Positions 1-7,496 of a stretch of 64,000 bases of DNA are shown in pieces. The notes beneath the pieces are model-generated. The model saw only the letters and a list, made by a program, of their open reading frames with translations, was not told the DNA's origin and did no database searches. The stretch is taken from positions 62,001 to 126,000 of the forward strand of contig BEIE01000005.1 in the NCBI GenBank assembly GCA_002898255.1. Direction: 5' to 3'. The position numbers and the translations under genes were made by a program. How positions within the stretch are numbered: position 1 is the stretch's first letter; every line of letters starts with the position of its first letter. Source of the DNA: a bacterium HR28. Its GTDB lineage: Bacteria > Chloroflexota > Chloroflexia > Thermomicrobiales > Thermomicrobiaceae.

Positions 1-154
1 GCGGTATGGCGTCGGTCGTCGGTCGTATCCGCCCCTGCTCCGTGTTCGACGTCCGGTTCGTCGTGCTGGGGCACAATACAATCCGCGGTGCGGCAGGCGC
101 ATCAGTGCTCAATGCGGAACTCTTCTATCGAGAGGGCTGGCTCTGAGAACATCA
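1..154. other. intergenic, no gene seen
   Basis: I see no convincing coding frame or RNA gene here. It lies downstream of cimA, which is transcribed away from it toward position 1. Confidence 0.5.
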
Positions 155-191
155 GGGCAGCAGGCCACTCGAAATCGGGGGCCTGCTGCCC
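155..191 (-). terminator. hairpin downstream of cimA
   Basis: A perfect 12-bp inverted repeat (GGGCAGCAGGCC at 155-166, its complement at 180-191) with a 13-nt loop starts 5 bases past the cimA stop. No clear U-tract follows on the minus strand, so it may act as an RNA 3' end or a weak terminator. Confidence 0.55.
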
Positions 192-196
192 CTTCC

Positions 197-1816
197 CTAC
201 ACGCGAACCGACTCCAATTCAGGAATCCGCGCCGCAATTTCTGGCCGCGTCACGAGCGGATAGGACAGGCTATCGGCGAGGGCAAGCCATGACGCCTCGA
301 TAATGTTGGTGGATGAGCCGACAGTGTTCCAACTCCCGTGCGCATCCCCAGAGCGAATCCAGACGCGCACCTTCGCACCCGTCCCATGGTGGTCGTCAAG
401 CACGCGCACCTTGTAGTCCTCAAGTTCTACCGCGGCGATTTCCGGGTAGAACTCCTGCAAAGCCTTGCGCGTCGCTTGATCGAGCGCGTTCACTGGGCCG
501 TTCCCCTCAGCGGCCGTGTGGAACACCTGATTCCCGATGCGCAACTTCACCATCGCCTCAGCCAGCATGCCGCGGCCATTGCGGTACTCGGTCAGGACCG
601 TATAGTCAAGCACCTCGAACGGTGGCCGATAGTCCGGCAAGTTGCGCCGGATAAGAAGCTCAAGCGAGGCATCGGCATCCTCGAACCAGTACCCCTGGAA
701 CTCCAGCTCTTTAATCTGTTCCAGCACCCGCCGCACGACATCCGGCTTGTCTCCGAGCTCAATCCCAAAGCTGCGTGCCTTCACCACAATATTGCTGCGT
801 CCGCTGAGCTCGCTGACCAGGACGTGCCGTGTGTTCCCAACGACTTCCGGCGGGATGTGCTCATAAGCCGAGGGATGTTTGGCGATCGCGTTGACATGCA
901 GTCCCGCCTTGTGCGTGAAGGCAAACGCGCCCACGAACGGCAGCCGCGGATCGTGGGTGAGATTCGCTACCTCAGCGACGTAGCGCGACGTCTCGGTCAG
1001 CTTCTTCAGGTGCCCCGGTGGTAAGCACCGATAGCCCAACTTGTACTCGAGGATCGGAATCACCGAACAGAGATTCGCGTTGCCAATCCGCTCGCCCAAC
1101 CCGTTCATTGTCCCCTGGACGTGTGTTACACCCTCAAGGACCGCTGCGATCGTATTCGCCACTGCCAACTCGCAGTCGTTGTGCGTGTGGATCCCTACTG
1201 TACAAGAAACCGTCTTGAGCGCATGACGCACTGCCCGCACCAGGGGTTCAGTCAACGTCCCGCCATTCGTATCGCAGAGCACCACTGCATCGGCTCCAGC
1301 GTCGCAAGCAGCACGGAGCACGGCGAGTGCGTAATCGGGATCCTCAGCATAGCCGTCGAAAAAGTGCTCGGCGTCAAAGATGACCTCGCGTCCTGCCTGT
1401 TTGAGGAAGGCCACCGATTCTGCCACCATACGGAGATTCTCTTCGAGCGTGGTGCCAAGGATTTGAAGGACTTGGAATCGTGACGCCTTCCCGACAATCG
1501 TCACGGTCGGCGTATCGGCCTCAACCAATAGACGCAAGTTCGCATCGTCTTCGACCGCGATGCCTGCACGCCGAGTGCTCCCAAAGGCCGCGATGCGCGC
1601 GTTCCGCCAGACCTCATGGCGTGCGCGCTCGAAGAACGCCATGTCCTTCGGATTTGAGCCCGGCCAGCCACCTTCGATGTAAGCGACACCGAGTTCGTCC
1701 AGAGCGCGAGCGATCTTCAACTTGTCCTCTGTCGTCAGCGAGACACCGGAGCCCTGCGTTCCGTCTCGCAGTGTCGTATCGTAGATTGCGACACGCCGCT
1801 CACCATTCTCGCTCAT
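197..1816 (-). CDS. cimA: (R)-citramalate synthase
   Basis: Condenses acetyl-CoA with pyruvate to citramalate, the entry to the threonine-independent route to 2-oxobutyrate and isoleucine. The 539-residue protein has the HMG-CoA-lyase-like TIM barrel: YDTTLRDGTQG near residues 12-22 (metal-binding Asp and catalytic Arg) and the HTHND metal motif around residue 210. A C-terminal LeuA-type dimerisation/allosteric domain spans about 400-530. The length and the TLRDGTQGSGVSL variant fit CimA better than 2-isopropylmalate synthase (LeuA), the main alternative. The ATG at 1816 has AGGAGGAGG 5 bases upstream. Isoleucine control is supported by the leader peptide and attenuator just upstream. Confidence 0.93.
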   Translation of the reverse strand: MSENGERRVAIYDTTLRDGTQGSGVSLTTEDKLKIARALDELGVAYIEGGWPGSNPKDMAFFERARHEVWRNARIAAFGSTRRAGIAVEDDANLRLLVEADTPTVTIVGKASRFQVLQILGTTLEENLRMVAESVAFLKQAGREVIFDAEHFFDGYAEDPDYALAVLRAACDAGADAVVLCDTNGGTLTEPLVRAVRHALKTVSCTVGIHTHNDCELAVANTIAAVLEGVTHVQGTMNGLGERIGNANLCSVIPILEYKLGYRCLPPGHLKKLTETSRYVAEVANLTHDPRLPFVGAFAFTHKAGLHVNAIAKHPSAYEHIPPEVVGNTRHVLVSELSGRSNIVVKARSFGIELGDKPDVVRRVLEQIKELEFQGYWFEDADASLELLIRRNLPDYRPPFEVLDYTVLTEYRNGRGMLAEAMVKLRIGNQVFHTAAEGNGPVNALDQATRKALQEFYPEIAAVELEDYKVRVLDDHHGTGAKVRVWIRSGDAHGSWNTVGSSTNIIEASWLALADSLSYPLVTRPEIAARIPELESVRV

Positions 1817-1844
1817 GTGACCTCCTCCTGTATTTCAAACGTTC

Positions 1845-1953
1845 GGCGGCCTCCCCGCGCTGGGGAGGCCGCCTTCTCGTTCTCTTTGACTCGTCGTGTC
1901 ACACGCTTGCGGGCTCAATCCTCCCCAACGCCGCTAGCCCCGCCACGCGGGGC
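1845..1953 (-). promoter_or_regulatory. isoleucine attenuator of cimA
   Basis: Four RNA segments can form exclusive structures. A pause hairpin GCCCCGC/GCGGGGC lies at 1953-1937. The segment GCGTTGGGGAGG (1931-1920) can pair over 12 bp (one G-U) with CCTCCCCAGCGC (1868-1857) as antiterminator. That blocks the terminator stem GGCGGCCTCCCC/GGGGAGGCCGCC (1873-1845), which sits about 28 bases before the cimA ATG. The run after the terminator stem (GAACGTTTG) is a poor U-tract. The pairings are seen directly; the control mechanism is inferred from the known ilv attenuators. Confidence 0.75.
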
Positions 1954-2000
1954 CGAATAATCGCAATAATCGCGATCGCAGCGTTCAGGTGCTGAGCCAC
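1899..2000 (-). CDS. isoleucine-rich leader peptide of cimA
   Basis: A 33-codon frame starting GTG at 2000, with GAGGAG about 10 bases upstream, contains the run AAIAIIAII near residues 7-15: five isoleucine codons in seven. The last Ile codon ends 3 bases before the pause hairpin, so a stalled ribosome would cover the hairpin's first arm. This is the layout of ilv leader peptides. Its position directly upstream of the isoleucine-pathway gene cimA supports a regulatory role. The peptide itself probably has no function. Confidence 0.75.
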   Translation of the reverse strand: MAQHLNAAIAIIAIIRPRVAGLAALGRIEPASV

Positions 2001-2031
2001 TGTCAGCCCGCTCCTCACCGTACTGCCTGAC

Positions 2032-2060
2032 AGCCTACTTCGAAAAGCACTCACTGTCAA
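2032..2060 (-). promoter_or_regulatory. promoter of the cimA leader
   Basis: TTGACA (2060-2055), a 17-base spacer and TAGGCT (2037-2032) put the transcript start near 2025, about 25 bases before the leader peptide start. Confidence 0.6.
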
Positions 2061-2137
2061 GACCATCGTTCGCATATACTGTCTGCGTCGCCGGCCTCCG
2101 CGAAAGAACATCCGAACGGGACAAGCTGAAAAACGCC

Positions 2138-3745
2138 TCACCCGAGGGGAAATTCGATCGGCACATCAATAATAGTCGGAACATCCCGTCCCAGTGCAGC
2201 GACAATTTCCTCACTCAGGTGCTCAGGTGTCGTGACCCGCACCCCAGGAACGCCGTACGCCTCGGCCAGTTGAAGGAAACTCGGATTCACGAGATCGACC
2301 GCGATGAAACGCCCACCGTACGAGCGCGCCTGTTCGTCCTTTACCGCGGTGTAGCACGCATCGTTAAAGATGACGATGGGAATACCCACTCGGAATTGCA
2401 CGGCTGTCGCAAGCTCCTGCATCGTGAACTGATAGCCCCCATCGCCAACCAGGGCGACCACCGGTGCATCTGGGCGAGCGATTTTCGCACCAATAGCGGC
2501 GGGCAGTGCGAAGCCAAGCGTCCCATAGCCAGTCGGAAACAGGTATGTGCGGGGGCGATAGACCGGGTAGTGTCGGTTACCGACGTAGGCCATCATGGTC
2601 ATGTCGTTCACCAGAATCCCATCGCGTGGCAGCGCAGCACGGATCGCCTGGAGCCATCCGGCGTGCGAGGCACCCCACGCCTGGGTGAGCGCTTCCTGTT
2701 TCCGTGCACGGAGCTCCTCGACCGGCCAGCCCGCCCGGTAGATCCCACGCGACTGGACTGCTGCCAAGAGCGCTCGCGCTGTCGCCCGCGCGTCGGCGAC
2801 GATCGGTAAGGTGGGGGAATACTGGCGTAAGATCTCTTGCGGATCGATATCGATGCGGATTCGTCGCTCCGGCAACGGCATCCGTCCGTTGCCGGTGTCT
2901 TGCGCTCCCAGTTTGGATCCGAAGATCAACACGAGATCCGCCTCGCGCAACAATCGGTCGACCGCATTACCCGGCTCCCAGAGATTCCCCAAGCACCGCG
3001 GGTGATCCTCAGGAACCGCTCCTTTCCCTTGGAGAGAAGTAACCACTGCAGCACCCAGTCGCTCCGCAAGCTCAACAAGCTCCCTTTCGGCCTCACTTGC
3101 AACTGCTCCACCGCCGCAATAGAAAACGATGCGTTCGGACTGCTCAATAGCCGCGACGGCCAAGTCGATCGCTGCGGAATCCGGTTCGGGTCGAGCAGGC
3201 ATCGGTGGCCGCAACGAATCGAGTTCGACCTCGCCACTCCCATGCAAAACATCGAGCGGCACCTCGAGATGTGTCGGACGAGGTCGTCCACCCAGTGCCC
3301 GGGCGAACGCCTCCCGCAGGAGCTCGGGCACTTCCTGCACAGTCCGAGCCCGCTCGGCCCACGCAGTCAGTGCCCGCATGATGCCCAGCTGATCCTTGCA
3401 ATCGTGCAAGTGGCCGAGCATCTTTCCTTGCCATGGCTGCTCGACGTTCGAAGCAATCACCACCACTGGCGAAGAGTCAGCATAGGCTTCTCCGACTGCG
3501 GTGGCGATGTTCGTTACCCCTGGACCAGTGATCACAATCGCCACGCCTGGTTTCCCAGAGACACGGGCATACCCATCAGCCATGAAGCCGGCACCCTGCT
3601 CGTGGCGTGCAAGCACATGCCGGATCGATGAAGAGAACAATGCATCGTAGATCTCGAGTGTGTGCACGCCGGGAATACCGAAGATAACCTCAACACCGAG
3701 CCGTTCCAGCGTCCGGACGACGGCCTCACCACCGCGAACTCGCAT
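2138..3745 (-). CDS. ThDP-dependent enzyme, acetolactate synthase family
   Basis: Acetolactate-synthase/benzoylformate-decarboxylase fold with three domains. The PYR domain holds the catalytic Glu49 in RHEQGAGFMADGYAR. The PP domain holds GDGGYQFTMQ followed about 25 residues later by the ND of the ThDP/Mg motif. The QPWQGKMLGHLHD segment and the 535-residue length recall 5-guanidino-2-oxopentanoate decarboxylase (AruI)-like proteins as much as IlvB, and no small regulatory subunit gene is adjacent. The true substrate is unknown; 2-oxoacid decarboxylation or carboligation is the safe statement. I chose the ATG at 3745 because GAGGAG lies 9 bases upstream. An in-frame GTG at 3775 is possible. 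It is divided from cimA by the cimA leader promoter. Confidence 0.82.
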   Translation of the reverse strand: MRVRGGEAVVRTLERLGVEVIFGIPGVHTLEIYDALFSSSIRHVLARHEQGAGFMADGYARVSGKPGVAIVITGPGVTNIATAVGEAYADSSPVVVIASNVEQPWQGKMLGHLHDCKDQLGIMRALTAWAERARTVQEVPELLREAFARALGGRPRPTHLEVPLDVLHGSGEVELDSLRPPMPARPEPDSAAIDLAVAAIEQSERIVFYCGGGAVASEAERELVELAERLGAAVVTSLQGKGAVPEDHPRCLGNLWEPGNAVDRLLREADLVLIFGSKLGAQDTGNGRMPLPERRIRIDIDPQEILRQYSPTLPIVADARATARALLAAVQSRGIYRAGWPVEELRARKQEALTQAWGASHAGWLQAIRAALPRDGILVNDMTMMAYVGNRHYPVYRPRTYLFPTGYGTLGFALPAAIGAKIARPDAPVVALVGDGGYQFTMQELATAVQFRVGIPIVIFNDACYTAVKDEQARSYGGRFIAVDLVNPSFLQLAEAYGVPGVRVTTPEHLSEEIVAALGRDVPTIIDVPIEFPLG

Positions 3746-4358
3746 CGCCGCTTCTCCTCTGGCATCCCCGCCCACTACACAGCGCGGCGATTATACCGAT
3801 CTCGACACGAGACTGTGCCTTCCCTTCCTGTCTCGTACGTGTCTACCACGTCAAAGAGGAGGCGAAAGGCGTCGTTAAGGGCTTATCTTACTCCACCCGT
3901 GATGTTCGTCAGATCAGCCGGTCCGGCAGCAGATCCGCGATTGGCTCGGAGCCGCAACCACATACCAGGGAATTTCGCACCAGCACGCTTCGGCTCTGGT
4001 CTACTCTTCTGACAACATTTCACGCGAGCGAGCCTCTGCACTTGTCCTGTCCCAGGCTCACCGGGATCTTGACAAGTTCGCCCGAGCAGCTCGTGGCACC
4101 CAACAGCTCCTCAGGATGTTACCGAAGTAAAGATGCTGTTTGTGCGCTACGTGCGATCCGCGTTCAAGTGCGACGGTTTTCCTCCGCCCAATCACACCGC
4201 GGCAAAGGTTTCCTGATGTCTCATCGAGCTAGCATAGGACTCTGAGCTCTTGTCACGAACGTTCCAACCTGACTAAGCCCGATGCTTGCCACCTTGCAAA
4301 TGAGAGCGGGGACGTGTAGCATCCGACGGCTGAAGATACCCTGGGGAGGCGTGCGTTT
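3746..4358. other. 613-bp divergent intergenic region
   Basis: Lies between the ThDP-enzyme gene (minus) and the deacetylase gene (plus). A TATAAT at 3795-3790 on the minus strand could be the -10 of the ThDP-enzyme gene; I find no good -35. Possible frames inside have no ribosome-binding site and no recognisable protein, so I call no gene. Confidence 0.5.
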
Positions 4359-5351
4359 ATGCAGTCGCGTGTTCTCGTACACACAATTGTTTTTCTGTTC
4401 CTCATTGAAGCGCTACTCGCTCGGCCAGTTGCTACACCGTTCGCTCATTCCGGAAGTTCCTCCAGCGCTCTTCCCCGGCGAAGTCGCGCCTTGGTAACCA
4501 CCGTTTCACGACGTGCCGTGACCGTACGGCAGCGACTCCGGGCAACACAAGCGGGAACGCTTCTTCCAACTTCCGAGGCAGTGGACCGAGCTCCCACAGT
4601 CACAAACACAATACCCACTTCTACCCCTTCTGAGCCTACGCCACCCACCTCAACCTCCACTCCAGCCCACTCTGCCTTTCGGGACCCAGTACCGATCCTT
4701 ATGTACCACTACATCCGCCCGCGCCCTGGCAGCGATGATCCACTTGGCCAACGACTCTCGGTTGATCCGGCCACATTCCAAGCTCAGATGGATTGGCTGG
4801 CTCAACACGGCTTTACACCGATCACACTGTCCGAACTCGCCGCGCTGCGTGCCGGACTAACTCCAGCCCCACCCCATCCAATCGTTCTCACCTTCGATGA
4901 TGGATACCGCGACTTCTACCAGAACGCTTTCCCAATCCTGCGCGCACATGGCTTCCATGCCACGGTCTTTGTCGTTACTGGCTTCGTGGGACAGGAACGC
5001 TACCTCACCTGGGACATGATCCGGGAACTGGACCGCTCTGGACTGGTCGAAATCGGTGCACATACCGTCCATCACCCGGATCTCACAACACTCGCGAATC
5101 CAGAGAGTGAGATCCGTGGTTGCAAGGACGCGCTAGAGCATGTCCTGGGGCACCCCGTGACCGCGTTTGCTTATCCAGCCGGGAAGTTTGACGCACGTGT
5201 CGAAACGGCCGTCCGTGCAGCTGGCTTCAGGCAGGCCGTCACCACCCAGCCTCGTTGGGCAACGTCAGGAGATGATCCGCTCGCCTTACCACGCCTCCGC
5301 GTCACGGGTGATCTCACACTAGCTCAGTTCGCGGCATTGCTCACCGGGTGA
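4359..5351 (+). CDS. secreted polysaccharide deacetylase
   Basis: NodB-homology carbohydrate esterase (CE4), removing acetyl groups from a cell-wall or exopolysaccharide glycan. Residues 1-22 are a signal peptide or signal anchor. Residues 75-105 are a Thr/Pro/Ser-rich linker. The catalytic domain starts near 110 (PILMYHYIRP), with TFDDGYRDF holding the Asp180-Asp181 pair and HTVHH giving the zinc ligands His235 and His239. Length is 330. GGGGAGG 8 bases upstream fixes the ATG. It stands alone between a divergent and a convergent neighbour, with only 11 bases to the next gene's stop. Confidence 0.87.
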   Translation: MQSRVLVHTIVFLFLIEALLARPVATPFAHSGSSSSALPRRSRALVTTVSRRAVTVRQRLRATQAGTLLPTSEAVDRAPTVTNTIPTSTPSEPTPPTSTSTPAHSAFRDPVPILMYHYIRPRPGSDDPLGQRLSVDPATFQAQMDWLAQHGFTPITLSELAALRAGLTPAPPHPIVLTFDDGYRDFYQNAFPILRAHGFHATVFVVTGFVGQERYLTWDMIRELDRSGLVEIGAHTVHHPDLTTLANPESEIRGCKDALEHVLGHPVTAFAYPAGKFDARVETAVRAAGFRQAVTTQPRWATSGDDPLALPRLRVTGDLTLAQFAALLTG

Positions 5352-5362
5352 GTCCTAGCCTC

Positions 5363-6025
5363 TCACGCCTTCCGACCACGAGGCTCAAGGATGCGTACCT
5401 CGGCGAGATTCCCGACCAGCTGGGCCAACCGCTTGGCATCCTCCACCGATCCAACCACTGCTCCGTAGTGCATCGGTATCACGACCCGCGGCCTTAGCAT
5501 GCGCACCGCCTCGGCCGCTTCTTCAGCCGTCATCACGTAGGTGCCGCTTACTGGTAAAAAGGCATACTCGACTGGGCCGAATTCCGCCATCTCGGGAATG
5601 GCATCGGTATCACCAGCAAAGTACCACGTTACCCCGCCTACTTGACAGATATAGCCAACATGCTCGAGTTCGCGCGGATGATACGGAACCCCAGGGCTGC
5701 GGAACTTGTTGAGGTTATATGCTGGAACCGCTCGAATATGGAGTTTCTCATAAGTCAATTCGCCTCCAGGCCTGATCACCTGCACCGGTGGAGCCAATTC
5801 GTTCGCGCTCGCTGCGGTCGGATTGGCCACCACGAAGGTTTTGCGAGGATCACGAATTTTCGCAATGTCTGGCGGCGAACAATGGTCAAAGTGATCGTGA
5901 CTGATCAGAATCACATCCGCTATTGGCTCGCCATCCGGTATGCGGAACGGATCATGATAGATCCGCAGGCCGTCCACTTCGATGCGAAACGCAGACTGTG
6001 CATACCAGGTCACTTCGAACGCCAT
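5363..6025 (-). CDS. MBL-fold metal-dependent hydrolase (UPF0173-like)
   Basis: A 220-residue metallo-beta-lactamase-fold protein with the HxHxDH metal motif at residues 43-48 (HDHFDH), a second His/Asp group in WYFAGDTD and a late His in PMHYG. It resembles YtnP/UPF0173 hydrolases, whose substrates are mostly unknown. I chose the ATG at 6025 because GGGAGGGAACGG sits just before it. Further upstream the frame continues to 6151 but that part reads as non-coding. It converges on the deacetylase gene. Confidence 0.78.
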   Translation of the reverse strand: MAFEVTWYAQSAFRIEVDGLRIYHDPFRIPDGEPIADVILISHDHFDHCSPPDIAKIRDPRKTFVVANPTAASANELAPPVQVIRPGGELTYEKLHIRAVPAYNLNKFRSPGVPYHPRELEHVGYICQVGGVTWYFAGDTDAIPEMAEFGPVEYAFLPVSGTYVMTAEEAAEAVRMLRPRVVIPMHYGAVVGSVEDAKRLAQLVGNLAEVRILEPRGRKA

Positions 6026-6201
6026 CTCCGTTCCCTCCCAACCCAACTCCTCGCGCGGTTTGGCACGAGTATGCTTCGGCGACGGCACCCCACGTCGAGC
6101 AACGCTCGAGCAGATGAGACTACTGTGGTGTTTGGCCCCGCACGAGGCCAAGAAGCGCGTCGAGCGCGTCCGTCGCGCTAATTCGATGTCGGAACGACCT
6201 C

Positions 6202-6465
6202 TCAGACAGTTTGCTCGATCTGACCTGCTGGGTGTGGAGTCAGAGGCCCGAGCAAGCGCTCAAGCGCCATAATGTGACTGCAGGTCCCGACGCCCAGTGC
6301 CTCAAACGAGTGACAGGTGCAGGTCCACGTGCCGCCTTCGAAGCGGACATCGTACACATCGTGATCACCGCGGAACCGCACGTGAAGCGAGCGAATCTCG
6401 GCGCGCTCCGGCTCTGCTGCGTACCGCCGGGCCTTTTCGATCTTCCCGATGAGGCTCGAGTTCAT
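6202..6465 (-). CDS. small SWIM zinc-finger protein
   Basis: An 87-residue protein whose C-terminal half has the SWIM pattern CxC...CxH (CTCHSFEALGVGTCSHI), a zinc-binding module used for DNA or protein contacts. The N-terminal half is basic and helical (KIEKARRYAAEPERAEI). The ATG at 6465 has AAAGGAG 8 bases upstream. It is a free-standing SWIM protein, a type often found beside SWI/SNF helicases, but none is here. An intrinsic terminator lies in its 5' leader, so expression is probably set by read-through. Confidence 0.72.
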   Translation of the reverse strand: MNSSLIGKIEKARRYAAEPERAEIRSLHVRFRGDHDVYDVRFEGGTWTCTCHSFEALGVGTCSHIMALERLLGPLTPHPAGQIEQTV

Positions 6466-6516
6466 CGCCGTGACTCCTTTCACTTCCTCTTCGCTCAGAC
6501 ACCGATTCGTTGTTCT

Positions 6517-6623
6517 AAAAACGCTCAGGGCACCAGGACGCATGATCCTGGTGCCCTCTTCACGTCCCTCAGTTGTCGGACCTCCGTGCATAGCGGGGTC
6601 CTCTCTGCCTCATGGGAGTAGCT
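6517..6623 (-). ncRNA. candidate leader RNA or small RNA (about 107 nt)
   Basis: Bounded by the promoter at 6658-6630 and the intrinsic terminator ending near 6517. The 5' part can fold GGACC against GGTCC (about 6602-6578). I recognise no riboswitch class. It could be an independent small RNA or the attenuated leader of the SWIM gene. Confidence 0.45.
6527..6557 (-). terminator. leader terminator upstream of the SWIM gene
   Basis: AGGGCACCAGGA (6527-6538) and its exact complement (6546-6557) make a 12-bp stem. On the minus strand it is followed by TGAGCG and TTTTT (6521-6517). It lies about 60 bases before the SWIM gene ATG and about 65 bases after a good promoter, so it ends a short RNA or acts as an attenuator. 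Confidence 0.75.
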
Positions 6624-6629
6624 GCTCGG

Positions 6630-6658
6630 AGTATAGCGTAGCAGTAACCAGTCAGCAA
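6630..6658 (-). promoter_or_regulatory. promoter of the SWIM leader RNA
   Basis: TTGCTG (6658-6653), a 17-base spacer and TATACT (6635-6630). The predicted start is near 6623. Confidence 0.65.
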
Positions 6659-6848
6659 CAGAATCTAGACGAGCGCCGCCTCTACCCGCTGCAAGTCCTG
6701 CTCACCCGTGCTGTTTTCGGGCTTGTGGGCACCATGATGTGGCACGCTGTGATTGCCCGTACTGTTCGCTGTTTCGTCGCCTGGCACTGTAGAGAGAGGG
6801 CTACACACGCCGCCCCTTCGACACGCTACACTCGCTGCTGGGGGGATT

Positions 6849-7496
6849 ATGACTGCGAGTATCGCCATCTTGGCTGGTGGGCAAAGCCGGCGCATGGGCC
6901 AAGACAAAGCCCTCCTTGACTTTCACGGCGAGCCGTTGCTCGTCCGGGTGCTCCGCCGGGTTCGACCGCTGACTGACGATGTCTTCATTGTGGCAAGCGA
7001 CCGTCCCGAATACTCACGGTTCAACGTGCCTGTGGTTCCCGACCGACTACCGGGAAGTGGTCCACTTGGCGGCATCTACACTGCTCTTTTGACCGCCCAG
7101 CACGACTATTGCCTTGTGCTGTCCTGTGATCTCCCGTTCGTCAATCCACAACTCTTAGAAGCCCTGCTTGCACTACCCCGCGACTATGATGTGCTCGTTC
7201 CCACACGTGCAGAGCAGACGGGGCAGGGAGGAGCGGAAACATTCGAGACCCTTCATGCGATCTACGCCAAGTCCTGCATTCCAGCGATTGAACAAAGGCT
7301 GCTGCGCGGCGAGTTCAAGATCATCGGCTTCTTCCCGGAAGTGCGTGTTCGTCGCGTACCTGAGACCGAGCTCCGCCGTTACGACCCTGAACTGTTGTCC
7401 TTCCTCAACGCCAACACACCAGATGCGTACCGCTGGGCCCTCGCGCGTGCAGCAATGACTGAGTATCCAAGTCAAACGAATGAGGGTGAACAGTGA
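6849..7496 (+). CDS. mobA: molybdenum cofactor guanylyltransferase
   Basis: Transfers GMP from GTP to molybdopterin to make the bis-MGD form of the cofactor. The 215-residue protein starts with the nucleotidyltransferase signature LAGGQSRRMGQDKALL. It has PDRLPGSGPLGGIYTAL and SCDLPFV, the metal-binding Asp region of the MobA/IspD superfamily. The ATG at 6849 opens directly into the signature and has GGGGG 3 bases upstream. The gene overlaps the next one by 4 bases (GTGA), so they are translationally coupled. No molybdoenzyme gene is in the window. Confidence 0.88.
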   Translation: MTASIAILAGGQSRRMGQDKALLDFHGEPLLVRVLRRVRPLTDDVFIVASDRPEYSRFNVPVVPDRLPGSGPLGGIYTALLTAQHDYCLVLSCDLPFVNPQLLEALLALPRDYDVLVPTRAEQTGQGGAETFETLHAIYAKSCIPAIEQRLLRGEFKIIGFFPEVRVRRVPETELRRYDPELLSFLNANTPDAYRWALARAAMTEYPSQTNEGEQ

